Below are positions 25,685 to 35,345 of a stretch of DNA of 64,000 nucleotides, in pieces. The notes beneath the pieces are model-generated. The model was given only the letters and a program-made list of their open reading frames with translations, did not search any database and was not told the origin of the DNA. The stretch comes from an uncultured Rhodospirillales bacterium (lineage in GTDB: Bacteria; Pseudomonadota; Alphaproteobacteria; CACIAM-22H2): assembly GCA_937926175.1 (NCBI GenBank), contig CALANV010000037.1:286564-350563 (forward strand). The letters run 5' to 3'. How positions within the stretch are numbered: position 1 is the stretch's first letter; each line of letters starts with the position of its first letter. The position numbers and the translations under genes are program-made.

Positions 25685-26736
25685 GCCGGAAGACCTTCGA
25701 GCGTGACGAAGGCCGCCGTGAATCCGGGACCCAAGGCGGTCATGAGATAACGCCGCCTGGTCCCGGCGGTCTCGGCCAACATCCGTTCGAGCACGAACAT
25801 CACGGTCGCGGCGGACATGTTCCCGTAATCCCGCAGGACCGATCGCGCCTTGACGAGGGTACCGGGGGCGAGGGCAAAGGCCTCCTCGAGGGCGTCGATG
25901 ACCTTTGCGCCGCCGGGATGGCAGACGAAGGCCTCGATGTCGCGGACCGTGAGGCCGCGCATTGCGAGAAACCTGTCGGCTGCGGCCCGGAACTGTGTGC
26001 GCACCAGCGTCGGGATGTCGCGGGAGAACAGCACGCCGAGCCCGTCGTCCTGGACCTGCCAGCCCATGACGTCGAGCGAGCCGGGCCACGTGTATTCGCC
26101 GGAGCCGGTAATTGCCAGCCCGACGTCACCGGAGTCGAGAAGGGCCGCCGCGGCGCCGTCGCCGAACAGCGCCGTCGCGATGATGTTGCTCTTGGACTGG
26201 TCGTTCTTGCGGAACGTGAGGGCGCAAAGCTCGACAACCAGGAACAGGACCCGGCTGCCGGGTTCGGCACGGGCAAGGGCAGCGGCGCGAGCAAGGCCGA
26301 GGACGCCGCCGGCACACCCGAGCCCGAAAACGGGCAAGCGCACCACGTCGCGCCGCAAGGGAAGCCGCTCCATCAGCAGCGCATCGAGGCTGGGAGTCGA
26401 TATCCCGGTCGTGGAGACGGTCACGATGGCGTCGATGTCGCCGAAGCTCCGTCCGGCACGCGCCAGGCATTCGCGCGCCGCGGCCTCCAGCAGGATCACG
26501 GCGTTCTCGACATAGAGCCGGTTTCGCTCGGCCCAACCATGGTCATGCGCGTACCATTCGATCGGGACGCACGAGTAGCGCGTATCGATCCCGGCATTGC
26601 GGAACACGGGAAGGAGCCGTTCGATCTCCGACCGGCGCCGATCGAAGAGCCGGGCCGCCCGTTCGAGGACCTCGTCCTGGTGGAGCACATAGGGCGGCAC
26701 GGCGGTGGCGACGGCGGCAAGGCGCGGCATCTTCAT
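25681..26736 (-). CDS. Type III polyketide synthase (chalcone/alkylresorcinol synthase family)
   Basis: 351 residues from ATG 26736. A homodimeric ketosynthase that extends an acyl-CoA with malonyl-CoA. The triad is visible: Cys141 (FGLGCAGG), His273 (VCHPGGAK) and Asn306 (YGNMSAAT). FGDGAAAALL and the C-terminal GPGFTAAF are typical. The frame runs upstream to 26817, but 351 residues is the family norm and GGGAG precedes the ATG. Coupled to a methyltransferase gene, it probably makes a methylated alkylresorcinol or alkylpyrone membrane lipid. Confidence 0.92.
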   Translation of the reverse strand: MKMPRLAAVATAVPPYVLHQDEVLERAARLFDRRRSEIERLLPVFRNAGIDTRYSCVPIEWYAHDHGWAERNRLYVENAVILLEAAARECLARAGRSFGDIDAIVTVSTTGISTPSLDALLMERLPLRRDVVRLPVFGLGCAGGVLGLARAAALARAEPGSRVLFLVVELCALTFRKNDQSKSNIIATALFGDGAAAALLDSGDVGLAITGSGEYTWPGSLDVMGWQVQDDGLGVLFSRDIPTLVRTQFRAAADRFLAMRGLTVRDIEAFVCHPGGAKVIDALEEAFALAPGTLVKARSVLRDYGNMSAATVMFVLERMLAETAGTRRRYLMTALGPGFTAAFVTLEGLPA

Positions 26737-26837
26737 GCGACGGCTCACTCCCACTGCACGTGTCGACGGGACATGCCGACGAACAGCGGCTGGATTATTA
26801 TGAACACCGCCGTCCAAGGGGTTGTTCCGATCAGATC

Positions 26838-27725
26838 ATGACCAGCCTGTTTCCCGGTTTCAGCCAGTGCCGGCTCTCGACCTCCGGTACCGAGATCAAC
26901 CTGCGGTACGGCGGCAGCGGACCGCCGTTGCTGTTGATCCACGGCTACCCGCAGACCCATGCCATGTGGCACCGGATCGCGCCCGAGCTCGCGCGTCGCT
27001 TCACCGTGGTACTTCCTGATCTGCGCGGCTACGGCGATTCCGGTAAGCCGCCGTCGGCGCCCGACCACGGACCATATGCGAAGCGGGCAATGGCCCAGGA
27101 CATGATCGAGATCATGCAGGCACTCGGCCATCCCCGGTTCGCCGTGGTTGGGCACGACCGCGGCGCACGCGTGGCCTATCGGTTGGCCCTCGATCATCCC
27201 GAAGCCGTGTCCAAGCTGGTCAGCCTCGACGTCGTGCCGACCTACGTCATGTGGCGGCGCATGGGCATGGCCGAAGCCCTGCGCACCTATCACTGGATGT
27301 TCCTCGCCCAGCCCGACGGGTTGCCGGAGAAGCTGATCGGCGGCGATCCGGAATATTTTCTGCGCGAAACGCTGCGCCGTTGGGCTGGCGCGCCGGACGT
27401 CTTCGCGCCCGAGGCGATGGCGGAATATGTCCGCTGCTTCCGGGATCCGGCCACGATTCACGCGACGTGCGAAGACTATCGTGCCGGCGCGACGGTCGAC
27501 CTGCAGCACGACGAAGCCGACTACGGTCGGCGAAAGATCCAGTGCCCGATGCTCGTCCTATGGGGTGCCCGAGGAGGCTTTGCCAGCGACGACGCCAACA
27601 GCGATCCGGTTGGGGTATGGCAGGCATGGACAGACGACGTCCGCGGCCACCCACTCAATTGTGGTCACTTCCTGGCGGAGGAGGCGCCGGACGAGGTCCT
27701 TTCCGCCCTCATTCGTTTCCTCTGA
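26838..27725 (+). CDS. Alpha/beta hydrolase, fluoroacetate dehalogenase-like
   Basis: 295 residues from ATG 26838. An alpha/beta hydrolase with Asp107 as nucleophile (GHDRGAR), Asp131 and His277 (GHFLAEE). Arg108, Arg111, His152, Trp153 and Trp182 fall where the carboxylate- and halide-binding residues of fluoroacetate dehalogenase RPA1163 lie, with a constant offset of three (numbering recalled, not computed). DLRGYGDSGKPP is also typical. Haloacetate dehalogenation is the best guess; epoxide hydrolase is the alternative. DUF502 starts 7 bases after its stop. Divergent from the polyketide synthase. Confidence 0.85.
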   Translation: MTSLFPGFSQCRLSTSGTEINLRYGGSGPPLLLIHGYPQTHAMWHRIAPELARRFTVVLPDLRGYGDSGKPPSAPDHGPYAKRAMAQDMIEIMQALGHPRFAVVGHDRGARVAYRLALDHPEAVSKLVSLDVVPTYVMWRRMGMAEALRTYHWMFLAQPDGLPEKLIGGDPEYFLRETLRRWAGAPDVFAPEAMAEYVRCFRDPATIHATCEDYRAGATVDLQHDEADYGRRKIQCPMLVLWGARGGFASDDANSDPVGVWQAWTDDVRGHPLNCGHFLAEEAPDEVLSALIRFL

Positions 27726-27732
27726 GCCCCCA

Positions 27733-28434
27733 ATGAACGATATTCCCACGGACACACCACCGTCAGCGACGCCCGTCAGCTTTCATATGAGCCTTGCAGC
27801 GAGGCTGCGCGCGTATCTCTTCGCCGGAATCCTCATCACGGCACCGATCGCGATTACCGTCTACATCGCGTGGATCACCGTCACCTTCGTCGACGAGCGC
27901 GTAACCCGTCTTCTTCCGGCAGCGTACAACCCCAACAACTATCTTCCGTTCACGATTCCGGGGCTCGGCCTCGTGCTGGTGGTCGTCGCCCTGGTCCTGA
28001 TCGGCTGGCTCACGGCTGGCCTGATCGGGCGCCTGTTCATCCGGGCAAGCGAGGGAGTCCTCAACCGGATGCCGGTGATCAGGTCGATCTACAGCGCGGT
28101 AAAGCAGATTCTCGAGACGATTCTCGCCGAGCGCACCAACGCGTTCCGCAAGGTCGTGCTGATCCAGTTTCCGCGCGCGGGCATGTGGCGCATCGGCTTC
28201 GTGACGGGTGTCATCCCCGGCAACGTTCAGGACGTGGCGCCCACCGGTGTCGTCAACGTGTTCGTTCCCAACACGCCCAACATCACCGCGGGCTTCCTCG
28301 TCCTCGTGCCGCCCGAGGAAGTGGTGGAGGTCGACCTGACGCCCGAAGAGGCATTGAAACTGGTCGTCTCGGGCGGTATCGCCGGCCGCGTCGAACGCGC
28401 GACGGAACAAGACGTCGAATCCTCGCCGGGATAG
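27733..28434 (+). CDS. DUF502 inner-membrane protein
   Basis: 233 residues. Two transmembrane segments (about 28-50 and 75-100) are followed by the DUF502 core with NRMPVIRSIYSAVKQILETI and GFVTGVIPG, and VFVPNTPNITAGFLVLVP. The family is widespread in proteobacteria with no assigned function. The preceding hydrolase gene ends 7 bases upstream, so both are likely one transcript. In many alphaproteobacteria DUF502 genes lie near recG; here recG is about 4.7 kb away beyond the pump genes. Confidence 0.88.
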   Translation: MNDIPTDTPPSATPVSFHMSLAARLRAYLFAGILITAPIAITVYIAWITVTFVDERVTRLLPAAYNPNNYLPFTIPGLGLVLVVVALVLIGWLTAGLIGRLFIRASEGVLNRMPVIRSIYSAVKQILETILAERTNAFRKVVLIQFPRAGMWRIGFVTGVIPGNVQDVAPTGVVNVFVPNTPNITAGFLVLVPPEEVVEVDLTPEEALKLVVSGGIAGRVERATEQDVESSPG

Positions 28435-28788
28435 CGACGGTCGCAAGCATTGCCGATCGAAGACAAGCGTAGCCTTGGCACGACCTGACTGAGATTGCAG
28501 CCGTTTCGCCAATACTCCTACGCAGATTAGGGGCAAGTCCGCGCACAGGTTTGCTGCGCACCCGAAGGTAACGAACGAACTGCGCGCTTGTCGCGCTACA
28601 AAAGAAACGGTGCGTGCCCCTTGTCGAAGCGGGCGCGGCGCACAAATTTCTCTGCTTACCTCGACAGCGTTCGGTCCCGTGCGTCATGCACAACAAATAA
28701 GCACGGGTGACTCTTCCGCTCCGCGCGCACTTGGTGATCAAGCGTTGTCGTGCTCCGAGCATCCGTCGCAACTCTCAAGGGGGCTGTT
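28435..28788. other. 354-base intergenic stretch before the first RND operon
   Basis: No gene is seen. It should carry the pump promoter, but no regulator is encoded next to it and no clear palindrome was found. Confidence 0.45.
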
Positions 28789-29997
28789 ATGCATTCAAAG
28801 CTCGGTGACCGTCGTTTTCCCGAGGTGCGCACGCTGCAGGCTGTGTCGACCATCCGCATCCTCGGCGTTCTTGCGCTGCTCTCGATGGTTGCGTGCGATC
28901 AGGCGACGTCTCAGCCACAGGCTTCTGAACCTCCGTCACCGCCACCCGTTTCCGTCGCGAAGCCGATCGTCAAGGAGATCGTCGAGACGGACGAATTTAC
29001 CGGGCGGTTCGAGGCGGCTGCCGCGGTGGAAGTACGTGCCCGGGTGACCGGCTATCTCGCTTCGGTCCATTTTCGCGAGGGAAGCATCGTCAAGGAGGGA
29101 GACCTTCTCTTCGTCATCGACCGCCGGCCTTATCAAGCGTTGCTCGACCAGGCCGAGGCAGCGGTTGCGTCCGCGCGGGCCCGGGTTGAATTCGCCCGGC
29201 AGGAACTCGACCGCGTGGAGCGGCTGACGCGAACCGGTGCCGCACCGGAACGGACGCTCGACGAACGCCGGCAACAGATCCAGGCAGCGCAGGCCGATCT
29301 GGCCGGCGCGCAGGCGGTAGCCCAGCAGGCCCGCCTCGATCTGGAATTCACGGAGATACGCACACCGATTACCGGCCGGATCGGCCGAAAACTGGTGAAT
29401 GAAGGGAATCTCGTCAGACCGAACGAGACCCTGCTCACGACGATCGTCGCGCTCGACCCGATTCACTTCTATTTCGACATCGACGAACGCTCGTATCTGG
29501 CCTACTCGCGTACGGGGCTCAACGTCGCGCGACCGTCGGGCGAGGAGACCGGACACGACGTCCTGATCGCCCTGGCCGACGAACGCGCCCCCCGGCACCC
29601 GGGCAGAGTGGACTTCATCGACAACCGCATCGATCAGGCGACGGGCACGATGCGCGGCCGCGCCGTCGTCGAGAACAAGGACCTGTTTCTCACGCCGGGA
29701 ATGTTCGGGCGCATCGCCATCCCGGGCTCCAATTTCTACCGGGCCGTTCTGATTCCGGACGAAGCCATCGGCACCGATCTCGACCGCCGATTCGTCTATG
29801 TCGTGGATGACGACGGAACGGTATCGCAGAGAGTCATTCGCCCCGGACCACGCCATGACGGGTATCGCATCGTGCGAGAGGGGTTGACCGGCGACGAGAC
29901 GCTGATCGTCAACGGACTGCAGCGCGTCCGCCTCGGCGGCGGCCGGGTGACGCCGCAGCTGACCGAGCTGCCGCCATCACGCGAACCCGTTCCCTGA
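28789..29997 (+). CDS. RND efflux periplasmic adaptor (MexE/AcrA type)
   Basis: 402 residues from ATG 28789, preceded by AAGGGGG (28777-28783). Signal peptide with lipobox MVAC makes it a lipid-anchored membrane fusion protein. Domains in order: beta-barrel start, lipoyl half (VRARVTGYLASVHFREGSIVKEGD), alpha-helical hairpin (about 115-180), lipoyl half, beta-barrel and membrane-proximal domain. It links the inner-membrane pump encoded next to an outer-membrane channel. No channel gene follows, so a TolC homologue elsewhere must serve. The earlier GTG 28750 lacks a ribosome-binding site. Confidence 0.93.
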   Translation: MHSKLGDRRFPEVRTLQAVSTIRILGVLALLSMVACDQATSQPQASEPPSPPPVSVAKPIVKEIVETDEFTGRFEAAAAVEVRARVTGYLASVHFREGSIVKEGDLLFVIDRRPYQALLDQAEAAVASARARVEFARQELDRVERLTRTGAAPERTLDERRQQIQAAQADLAGAQAVAQQARLDLEFTEIRTPITGRIGRKLVNEGNLVRPNETLLTTIVALDPIHFYFDIDERSYLAYSRTGLNVARPSGEETGHDVLIALADERAPRHPGRVDFIDNRIDQATGTMRGRAVVENKDLFLTPGMFGRIAIPGSNFYRAVLIPDEAIGTDLDRRFVYVVDDDGTVSQRVIRPGPRHDGYRIVREGLTGDETLIVNGLQRVRLGGGRVTPQLTELPPSREPVP

Positions 29998-30012
29998 GCC
30001 GGGCGGCATTCC

Positions 30013-33000
30013 ATGCGATTTTCCCATTTCTTCGTCGATCGCCCGATCTTCGCGTCGGTGATATCGATCGTCACCGTCATTGTCGGTGCCATCACATACC
30101 TCAATCTGCCGGTCTCGGAGTATCCGGAGATCGCGCCGCCGACGATCGTCGTGCGCGCCAACTACCCCGGTGCGGACGCTGCCACCGTGGCCGCGACCGT
30201 CGCGACGCCGCTGGAGCAGGAAATCAACGGGGTGGAGAACATGCTCTACATGTCCTCCTATTCGACCAGCGACGGGTCGATGGCCCTCACGATCACGTTC
30301 GAGCTCGGCACCGATCTGGATACGGCACAGGTGCTGGTTCAGAACCGCGTCGCGATTGCGACGCCGCGCCTGCCCGAGGAGGTGCGCCGGCTCGGCGTGA
30401 CCACGCGCAAGAGCTCGCCCGACCTGATGCTGGTCGTGCACATGCTTTCGCCCGACAACAGCCTCGACCAACTCTACATCTCCAACTATGCCCAGATCCG
30501 CGTGCGCGACCAGCTGTTGCGTCTCGACGGCGTCGGCGATATCACCATCTTCGGCGGCCGTGAATACGCGATTCGTGTCTGGCTCGACCCCGAGAAGCTG
30601 GCCGCCTACGGCCTGACGAGCGGCGACGTGGTTCGTGCACTGCAGGAGCAGAACGTGCAGGTTTCCGGCGGTGCGCTCGGCCAGCAGCCCGCACCGACGG
30701 ACAACGCCTTCCAACTGATCGTCACCACGCAAGGCCGGTTCGAGGACGCCCGTCAGTTCCGCAATGTGATCGTGCGGGCAACCGCCGATGGGCGCCTGAT
30801 CCGGGTCCAGGACGTCGCGCGCATCGAAATGGGCGCCCGGGAGTACGTCACCAACAGCTATCTCGACGGCAAGCCTGCCGTTGCGCTGGCGATCTTCCAG
30901 CGCCCGGGCACGAACGCGCTCGCCTCGGCCGAGCAGATCATCGCCAAGATGGAAGAGCTGAAACGGGATTTCCCGTCGGGGCTCGATTACCAGATCGTCT
31001 ACAACCCGACGGAGTTCATCGCCCAATCCGTCAACGAAGTCTACACCACGCTATGGGAGGCGGTCCTGCTCGTGGCGCTGGTGGTGATCGTTTTCCTGCA
31101 GTCATGGCGTGCCTCGCTGATCCCGATACTTGCAATCCCGGTATCGCTGATCGGTACCTTCGCGGTCCTGGCCGCGTTCGGATTTACGCTCAACGTCCTG
31201 ACCTTGTTCGGACTGGTGCTTGCGATCGGCATCGTCGTGGATGACGCGATCGTCGTCGTCGAGAACATCGAGCGCCACATCGCGGCAGGGCTCAGTCCGC
31301 GCGACGCGGCGCACGAAACCATGGACGAGGTCGGCACCGCCGTCGTCGCCATCGCGGTCGTGCTGTCGGCGGTTTTCATCCCGACGGCCTTCATCCCGGG
31401 TATCACCGGCCAGTTCTACCGGCAGTTCGCGCTGACGATCGCCGTCGCGACGATCATCTCCGCGTTCAACTCGCTGACGCTGTCGCCGGCGCTGGGCGCA
31501 TTGCTGCTGCGCGGCCACACGGCGACACGACGCCCCAGGTTCTTCCTGACCCGCCTGGCCCGGTGGGCTGCGGACAAGTTCAACGCCGGCTTCGACCGCA
31601 TGAGCAACGGCTATGCACGCAGCGTCGGCGTCGTCGCGCGGCGCAAGGGAGTCATGTTGTTGCTCTACGGCGCGCTTGCAGCCGCAACCGTCTACATGGT
31701 CGATCGCGTGCCGACGGGATTCATCCCACAGCTCGACCGCGGCTATGCGATTACGGTCGTCCAGCTGCCGGACGGCGCGTCGCTGTCGCGCACGGACGCG
31801 GTCGTGCGGCGGGCCTCGGAGATCATCGAACAGACGCCGGGCGTCATCGACGCGGTCGCCTTTGCCGGATTCTCGGGTGCCACGTTCACCAACGCGTCGA
31901 ACGCGGCCGTGATCTTCACGCGGTTCGCGCCGTTCGAAGAGCGGCTGGCCCAAGGTCTGTCAGCCGGGGCCATCATCGGCAATCTGTTCGCGCGGCTTCA
32001 GTCGATCGAAGAGGCGTTCATCATCGCCATCCCGCCGCCGGCGGTGCCGGGCATCGGCAACAACGGCGGATTCAAGATGCAGGTGCAGAACCGGACCGAC
32101 GACGAGGTCGGACCCGTCCTGGAAGCGGCCTATCAGATGATGGGCAGGGCGCAGGCCACGCCGGGCCTTGCCGGCGTCTTCACGACCTTCAGCGCAAGTT
32201 CGCCCCAGATCTACCTCGAGATCGATCGTGTCAAGGCACAGATGCTGAACGTGCCGATCGCCAACATCTTCGAGACGCTGCAGGTCAATCTCGGCTCCGC
32301 CTACGTCAACGACTTCAACGCCTTCGGCCGCGTCTACCAGGTCCGCGCCCAGGCCGACCAGGGCTTCAGGCTCGAACGGGAGGACATCGCCCGCCTGAAA
32401 GTCCGCAGCGCGACCGGCGCGCTGGTCCCGCTCGGCACGATCGTCGAGATCCGCGACATCGCCGGCCCGGACCTCATCCAGCGATACAACATGTACGTGT
32501 CGGTCCCGCTGCAGGGCAATGCCGCGCCGGGAACCTCGTCGGGGCAGGCGCTTGAGCAAATGGAGCGGATCGCCGCGGAGACGCTGCCGCCGGGCATGTC
32601 GTTCGAGTGGACGGAGCTGGCGTTGCAACAGCGGCTTACCGGCAACACCGCCGTGTTCATCTTCGCCCTGTCGGTTCTGTTCGTGTTCCTTGCCCTGGCG
32701 GCCCAGTACGAGAGCTGGAGCCTGCCGTTCGCGATCATTCTGATCGTGCCGTTGAGCGTGCTTTCGGCACTGATCGGCATCACGGTGCGGGGCATGGACA
32801 ACAACATTCTGGTCCAGATCGGTCTCGTAGTGCTGGTGGGCCTGGCCGCGAAGAACGCGATCCTGATCGTCGAGTTCGCGCGCCAGCAGGAGGCGGAAGG
32901 CAAGGATCCGGTCGCCGCGGTGATCGAGGCCTGCCGGCTGCGTCTCCGGCCGATCCTGATGACGGCGTTTGCGTTCATTCTGGGCGTCGTGCCGCTCGTG

Positions 33001-33171
33001 ATCGCAGAGGGGGCGGGGGCGGAGATGCGCCAGGCGCTGGGTACGGCCGTGTTCGCCGGGATGCTGGGCGTGACGCTCCTCGGCCTGTTCCTGACGCCGG
33101 TGTTCTACGTTGCGCTGCGCAACCTTGCGCGACGCCGGCGCGCCGCACCGCGGCAGGCGGCGGCGGAGTAG
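30013..33171 (+). CDS. RND multidrug efflux permease (MexF/AcrB, HAE1 family)
   Basis: 1052 residues, the trimeric proton-driven pump. It opens with FSHFFVDRPIFASVISIV (TM1). The proton-relay Asp pair lies in GIVVDDAIVVVENIERH in TM4, and the relay Lys in LAAKNAILIVEFARQ in TM10. The two large periplasmic loops are present and the length is normal. It starts 15 bases after the adaptor stop, so the two are one operon. By resemblance it belongs with MexF-type drug pumps; the substrates cannot be told. The stop lies 2 bases from the stop of the convergent recG. Confidence 0.94.
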   Translation: MRFSHFFVDRPIFASVISIVTVIVGAITYLNLPVSEYPEIAPPTIVVRANYPGADAATVAATVATPLEQEINGVENMLYMSSYSTSDGSMALTITFELGTDLDTAQVLVQNRVAIATPRLPEEVRRLGVTTRKSSPDLMLVVHMLSPDNSLDQLYISNYAQIRVRDQLLRLDGVGDITIFGGREYAIRVWLDPEKLAAYGLTSGDVVRALQEQNVQVSGGALGQQPAPTDNAFQLIVTTQGRFEDARQFRNVIVRATADGRLIRVQDVARIEMGAREYVTNSYLDGKPAVALAIFQRPGTNALASAEQIIAKMEELKRDFPSGLDYQIVYNPTEFIAQSVNEVYTTLWEAVLLVALVVIVFLQSWRASLIPILAIPVSLIGTFAVLAAFGFTLNVLTLFGLVLAIGIVVDDAIVVVENIERHIAAGLSPRDAAHETMDEVGTAVVAIAVVLSAVFIPTAFIPGITGQFYRQFALTIAVATIISAFNSLTLSPALGALLLRGHTATRRPRFFLTRLARWAADKFNAGFDRMSNGYARSVGVVARRKGVMLLLYGALAAATVYMVDRVPTGFIPQLDRGYAITVVQLPDGASLSRTDAVVRRASEIIEQTPGVIDAVAFAGFSGATFTNASNAAVIFTRFAPFEERLAQGLSAGAIIGNLFARLQSIEEAFIIAIPPPAVPGIGNNGGFKMQVQNRTDDEVGPVLEAAYQMMGRAQATPGLAGVFTTFSASSPQIYLEIDRVKAQMLNVPIANIFETLQVNLGSAYVNDFNAFGRVYQVRAQADQGFRLEREDIARLKVRSATGALVPLGTIVEIRDIAGPDLIQRYNMYVSVPLQGNAAPGTSSGQALEQMERIAAETLPPGMSFEWTELALQQRLTGNTAVFIFALSVLFVFLALAAQYESWSLPFAIILIVPLSVLSALIGITVRGMDNNILVQIGLVVLVGLAAKNAILIVEFARQQEAEGKDPVAAVIEACRLRLRPILMTAFAFILGVVPLVIAEGAGAEMRQALGTAVFAGMLGVTLLGLFLTPVFYVALRNLARRRRAAPRQAAAE

Positions 33172-33173
33172 CC

Positions 33174-35261
33174 TCAGCCGGCGCGCAGGAGTCCGATCGC
33201 GGCGTCGCGTTCGAACAGGTACAGCAGGACCCGCAACGCCTGGCCACGGGGGGAGGTGAGCCCGGGGTCGCGCTCGAGCAGCAGGCGGGCATCGTCGCGC
33301 GCCACGTCGAGGAGATCGCCGTGGACGGCGAGATCCGCGAGCCGGAAGTCGGGCAGGCCGCTCTGCCGGGTGCCGAGGAGCTCGCCGGCGCCGCGCAGGC
33401 GAAGGTCTTCCTCGGCGATGCGGAAACCGTCTTCGGTCTCGCGCAGGATGCTGAGCCGCGCCTTCGCCGCGTCGCTCAAGGGTGTCGCATAAAGGAGCAG
33501 ACAGGTCGACGGACGATTGCCGCGGCCGATGCGTCCGCGCAACTGATGGAGCTGCGCCAGCCCGAATCGCTCTGCGTGCTCAATGACCATGACCGTCGCT
33601 TCCGGCACGTCCACACCGACCTCGATCACGGTGGTGGCCACGAGGACATTGGCCTCGCCCCGGGCGAACCGTTCCATCGCGGCATCCTTTTCGGCAGGCC
33701 TCATCTTGCCGTGGACGAGGACGACGCGATCGTTGCCCAGACGCGCCGCAAGGGTGGCATGACGTTCGGTGGCGGCGGCAAGATCGACGGCCGCCGATTC
33801 TTCGACCATCGGGCAAACCCAGAAGAGCTTGGTTCCGGCCCTGGCCTGACGCGCGACCGCGTCGAGCACCTCGTCAAGTCGCGTGAGCGGCACGACGCGC
33901 GTATCGACGGGCCGACGGCCCGGCGGCTTCTCGATGAGCCGCGAGACGTCCATGTCGCCGTAGGCGCACAGCATCAGCGTGCGCGGAATCGGGGTGGCCG
34001 TCATGACCAGGACGTCGACCCCGTCGCCCTTGGATGCCAACTCCAGGCGCTGATGCACGCCAAAGCGATGCTGCTCGTCGATCACGGCGAGCGCCAGGTT
34101 CTTGAATGCGACATCCTCCTGGAAAAGCGCATGGGTTCCGACGACGAGCGGAATGCGCCCGGTCGCGAGGCCATCGATGATCTTCTGTCGCGCCTTGCCC
34201 TTGTCGCGGCCGGTCAGCAGCGCGATCGGCACGCGCGCCGCCGTCGCCAGCGGCTCGATGGTCGCGTAATGCTGACGGGCCAGAATTTCCGTTGGCGCCA
34301 TGAGGGCCGCCTGCGCGCCGGCCTCGACGGCGTTCAGCATCGCCAGGAGCGCGACGACCGTCTTGCCGCTGCCGACGTCGCCTTGAAGGAGGCGCAGCAT
34401 GCGCGTGCCGGCCGCCATGTCGTGCTCGATCTCGACCAGGGCTTCGCGCTGCGAGCGCGTGAGCGCAAACGGCAGTGCGGCGAGAGCCTGCTGCCGCAGG
34501 CGGCCATCACCGCGAATCGACCGCCCGGGCCGATGGCGCTGATGCAGCCGAATCAGGCCGAGCGCGAGCTGGTTCGCGAGCAGTTCGTCATAGGCAAGAC
34601 GCCGGCGTGCCGGCTGCCAGGGACTGAGGTCCGACTCCTGCTGCGGCGCATGCGCCGCCGCCAGGGCCGCGCGCCAGCCGGGCCACCCCTCCCGCGCGAG
34701 GAGCGCGGAATCGATCCATTCCGGCAGTTCCGGTAACCGCGCGAGCGCCGCACGCATCACCTTGCTCAGGACCTTGAGGCTGAGGCCGGCGGTGAGCCCA
34801 TAGATCGGTTCGACGGTCGCAAGCGAGGGGAGTTCTTCGGGCGGAACGATGTGATCCGGATGCGTGATCTGAACCTCGTCCCGGAACCGTTCCACGCGCC
34901 CGCTGACCACGCGCGTGGTGCCGACGGGCAGCACCCGGCCAAGCCAGTCGCCCTTCACGTGGAAGAACACGAGATGAAGGATCCCGGTCTCGTCATGGCA
35001 GATGACCTTGTACGGCAGCCGCGGCAGCCGTGGCGGCACATGCGCGTCGATCTTGACGGTCAACGTGGCGATGCGGTCCGGCGGCGCCTCGGCCACCTTC
35101 GGCGTGAAGCGGCGGTCGACCAGCCCCGTCGGCAGATGCCAGACGAGATCAAGCACCCTGTCGCCGCCGCTCGCGCGCACCAGAAGCGGCGCGAGACGGG
35201 TACCGACCCCAGGCAGGCTGGTCAGCGGGGCGAACAGGGGAAACAGGATCTCGGGGCGCAT
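33174..35261 (-). CDS. recG: ATP-dependent DNA helicase RecG
   Basis: 695 residues, normal for RecG, which remodels stalled forks and Holliday junctions. The N-terminal wedge (OB-fold) domain is followed by the SF2 helicase core: Walker A LLQGDVGSGKTVVA, VIDEQHRFGVHQR (DEQH box), TATPIPRT, and motif VI QLRGRIGRG. The start ATG at 35261 is divergent from sdhE, which begins 84 bases away. The recG/sdhE/mfd arrangement is common in alphaproteobacteria. Confidence 0.97.
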   Translation of the reverse strand: MRPEILFPLFAPLTSLPGVGTRLAPLLVRASGGDRVLDLVWHLPTGLVDRRFTPKVAEAPPDRIATLTVKIDAHVPPRLPRLPYKVICHDETGILHLVFFHVKGDWLGRVLPVGTTRVVSGRVERFRDEVQITHPDHIVPPEELPSLATVEPIYGLTAGLSLKVLSKVMRAALARLPELPEWIDSALLAREGWPGWRAALAAAHAPQQESDLSPWQPARRRLAYDELLANQLALGLIRLHQRHRPGRSIRGDGRLRQQALAALPFALTRSQREALVEIEHDMAAGTRMLRLLQGDVGSGKTVVALLAMLNAVEAGAQAALMAPTEILARQHYATIEPLATAARVPIALLTGRDKGKARQKIIDGLATGRIPLVVGTHALFQEDVAFKNLALAVIDEQHRFGVHQRLELASKGDGVDVLVMTATPIPRTLMLCAYGDMDVSRLIEKPPGRRPVDTRVVPLTRLDEVLDAVARQARAGTKLFWVCPMVEESAAVDLAAATERHATLAARLGNDRVVLVHGKMRPAEKDAAMERFARGEANVLVATTVIEVGVDVPEATVMVIEHAERFGLAQLHQLRGRIGRGNRPSTCLLLYATPLSDAAKARLSILRETEDGFRIAEEDLRLRGAGELLGTRQSGLPDFRLADLAVHGDLLDVARDDARLLLERDPGLTSPRGQALRVLLYLFERDAAIGLLRAG

Positions 35262-35345
35262 CAGGGCCGCGGAATGGTCGACAGATGGGCTGACAGGAAC
35301 CTCGGAACGTCCTATATCCTTACTTCACCATCCGGATAATCCCCA

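Noticed and set aside
32607..34736. A plus-strand open frame of 709 codons
   Set aside because: It crosses from the end of the RND gene into the antisense of recG and carries no recognisable domain.
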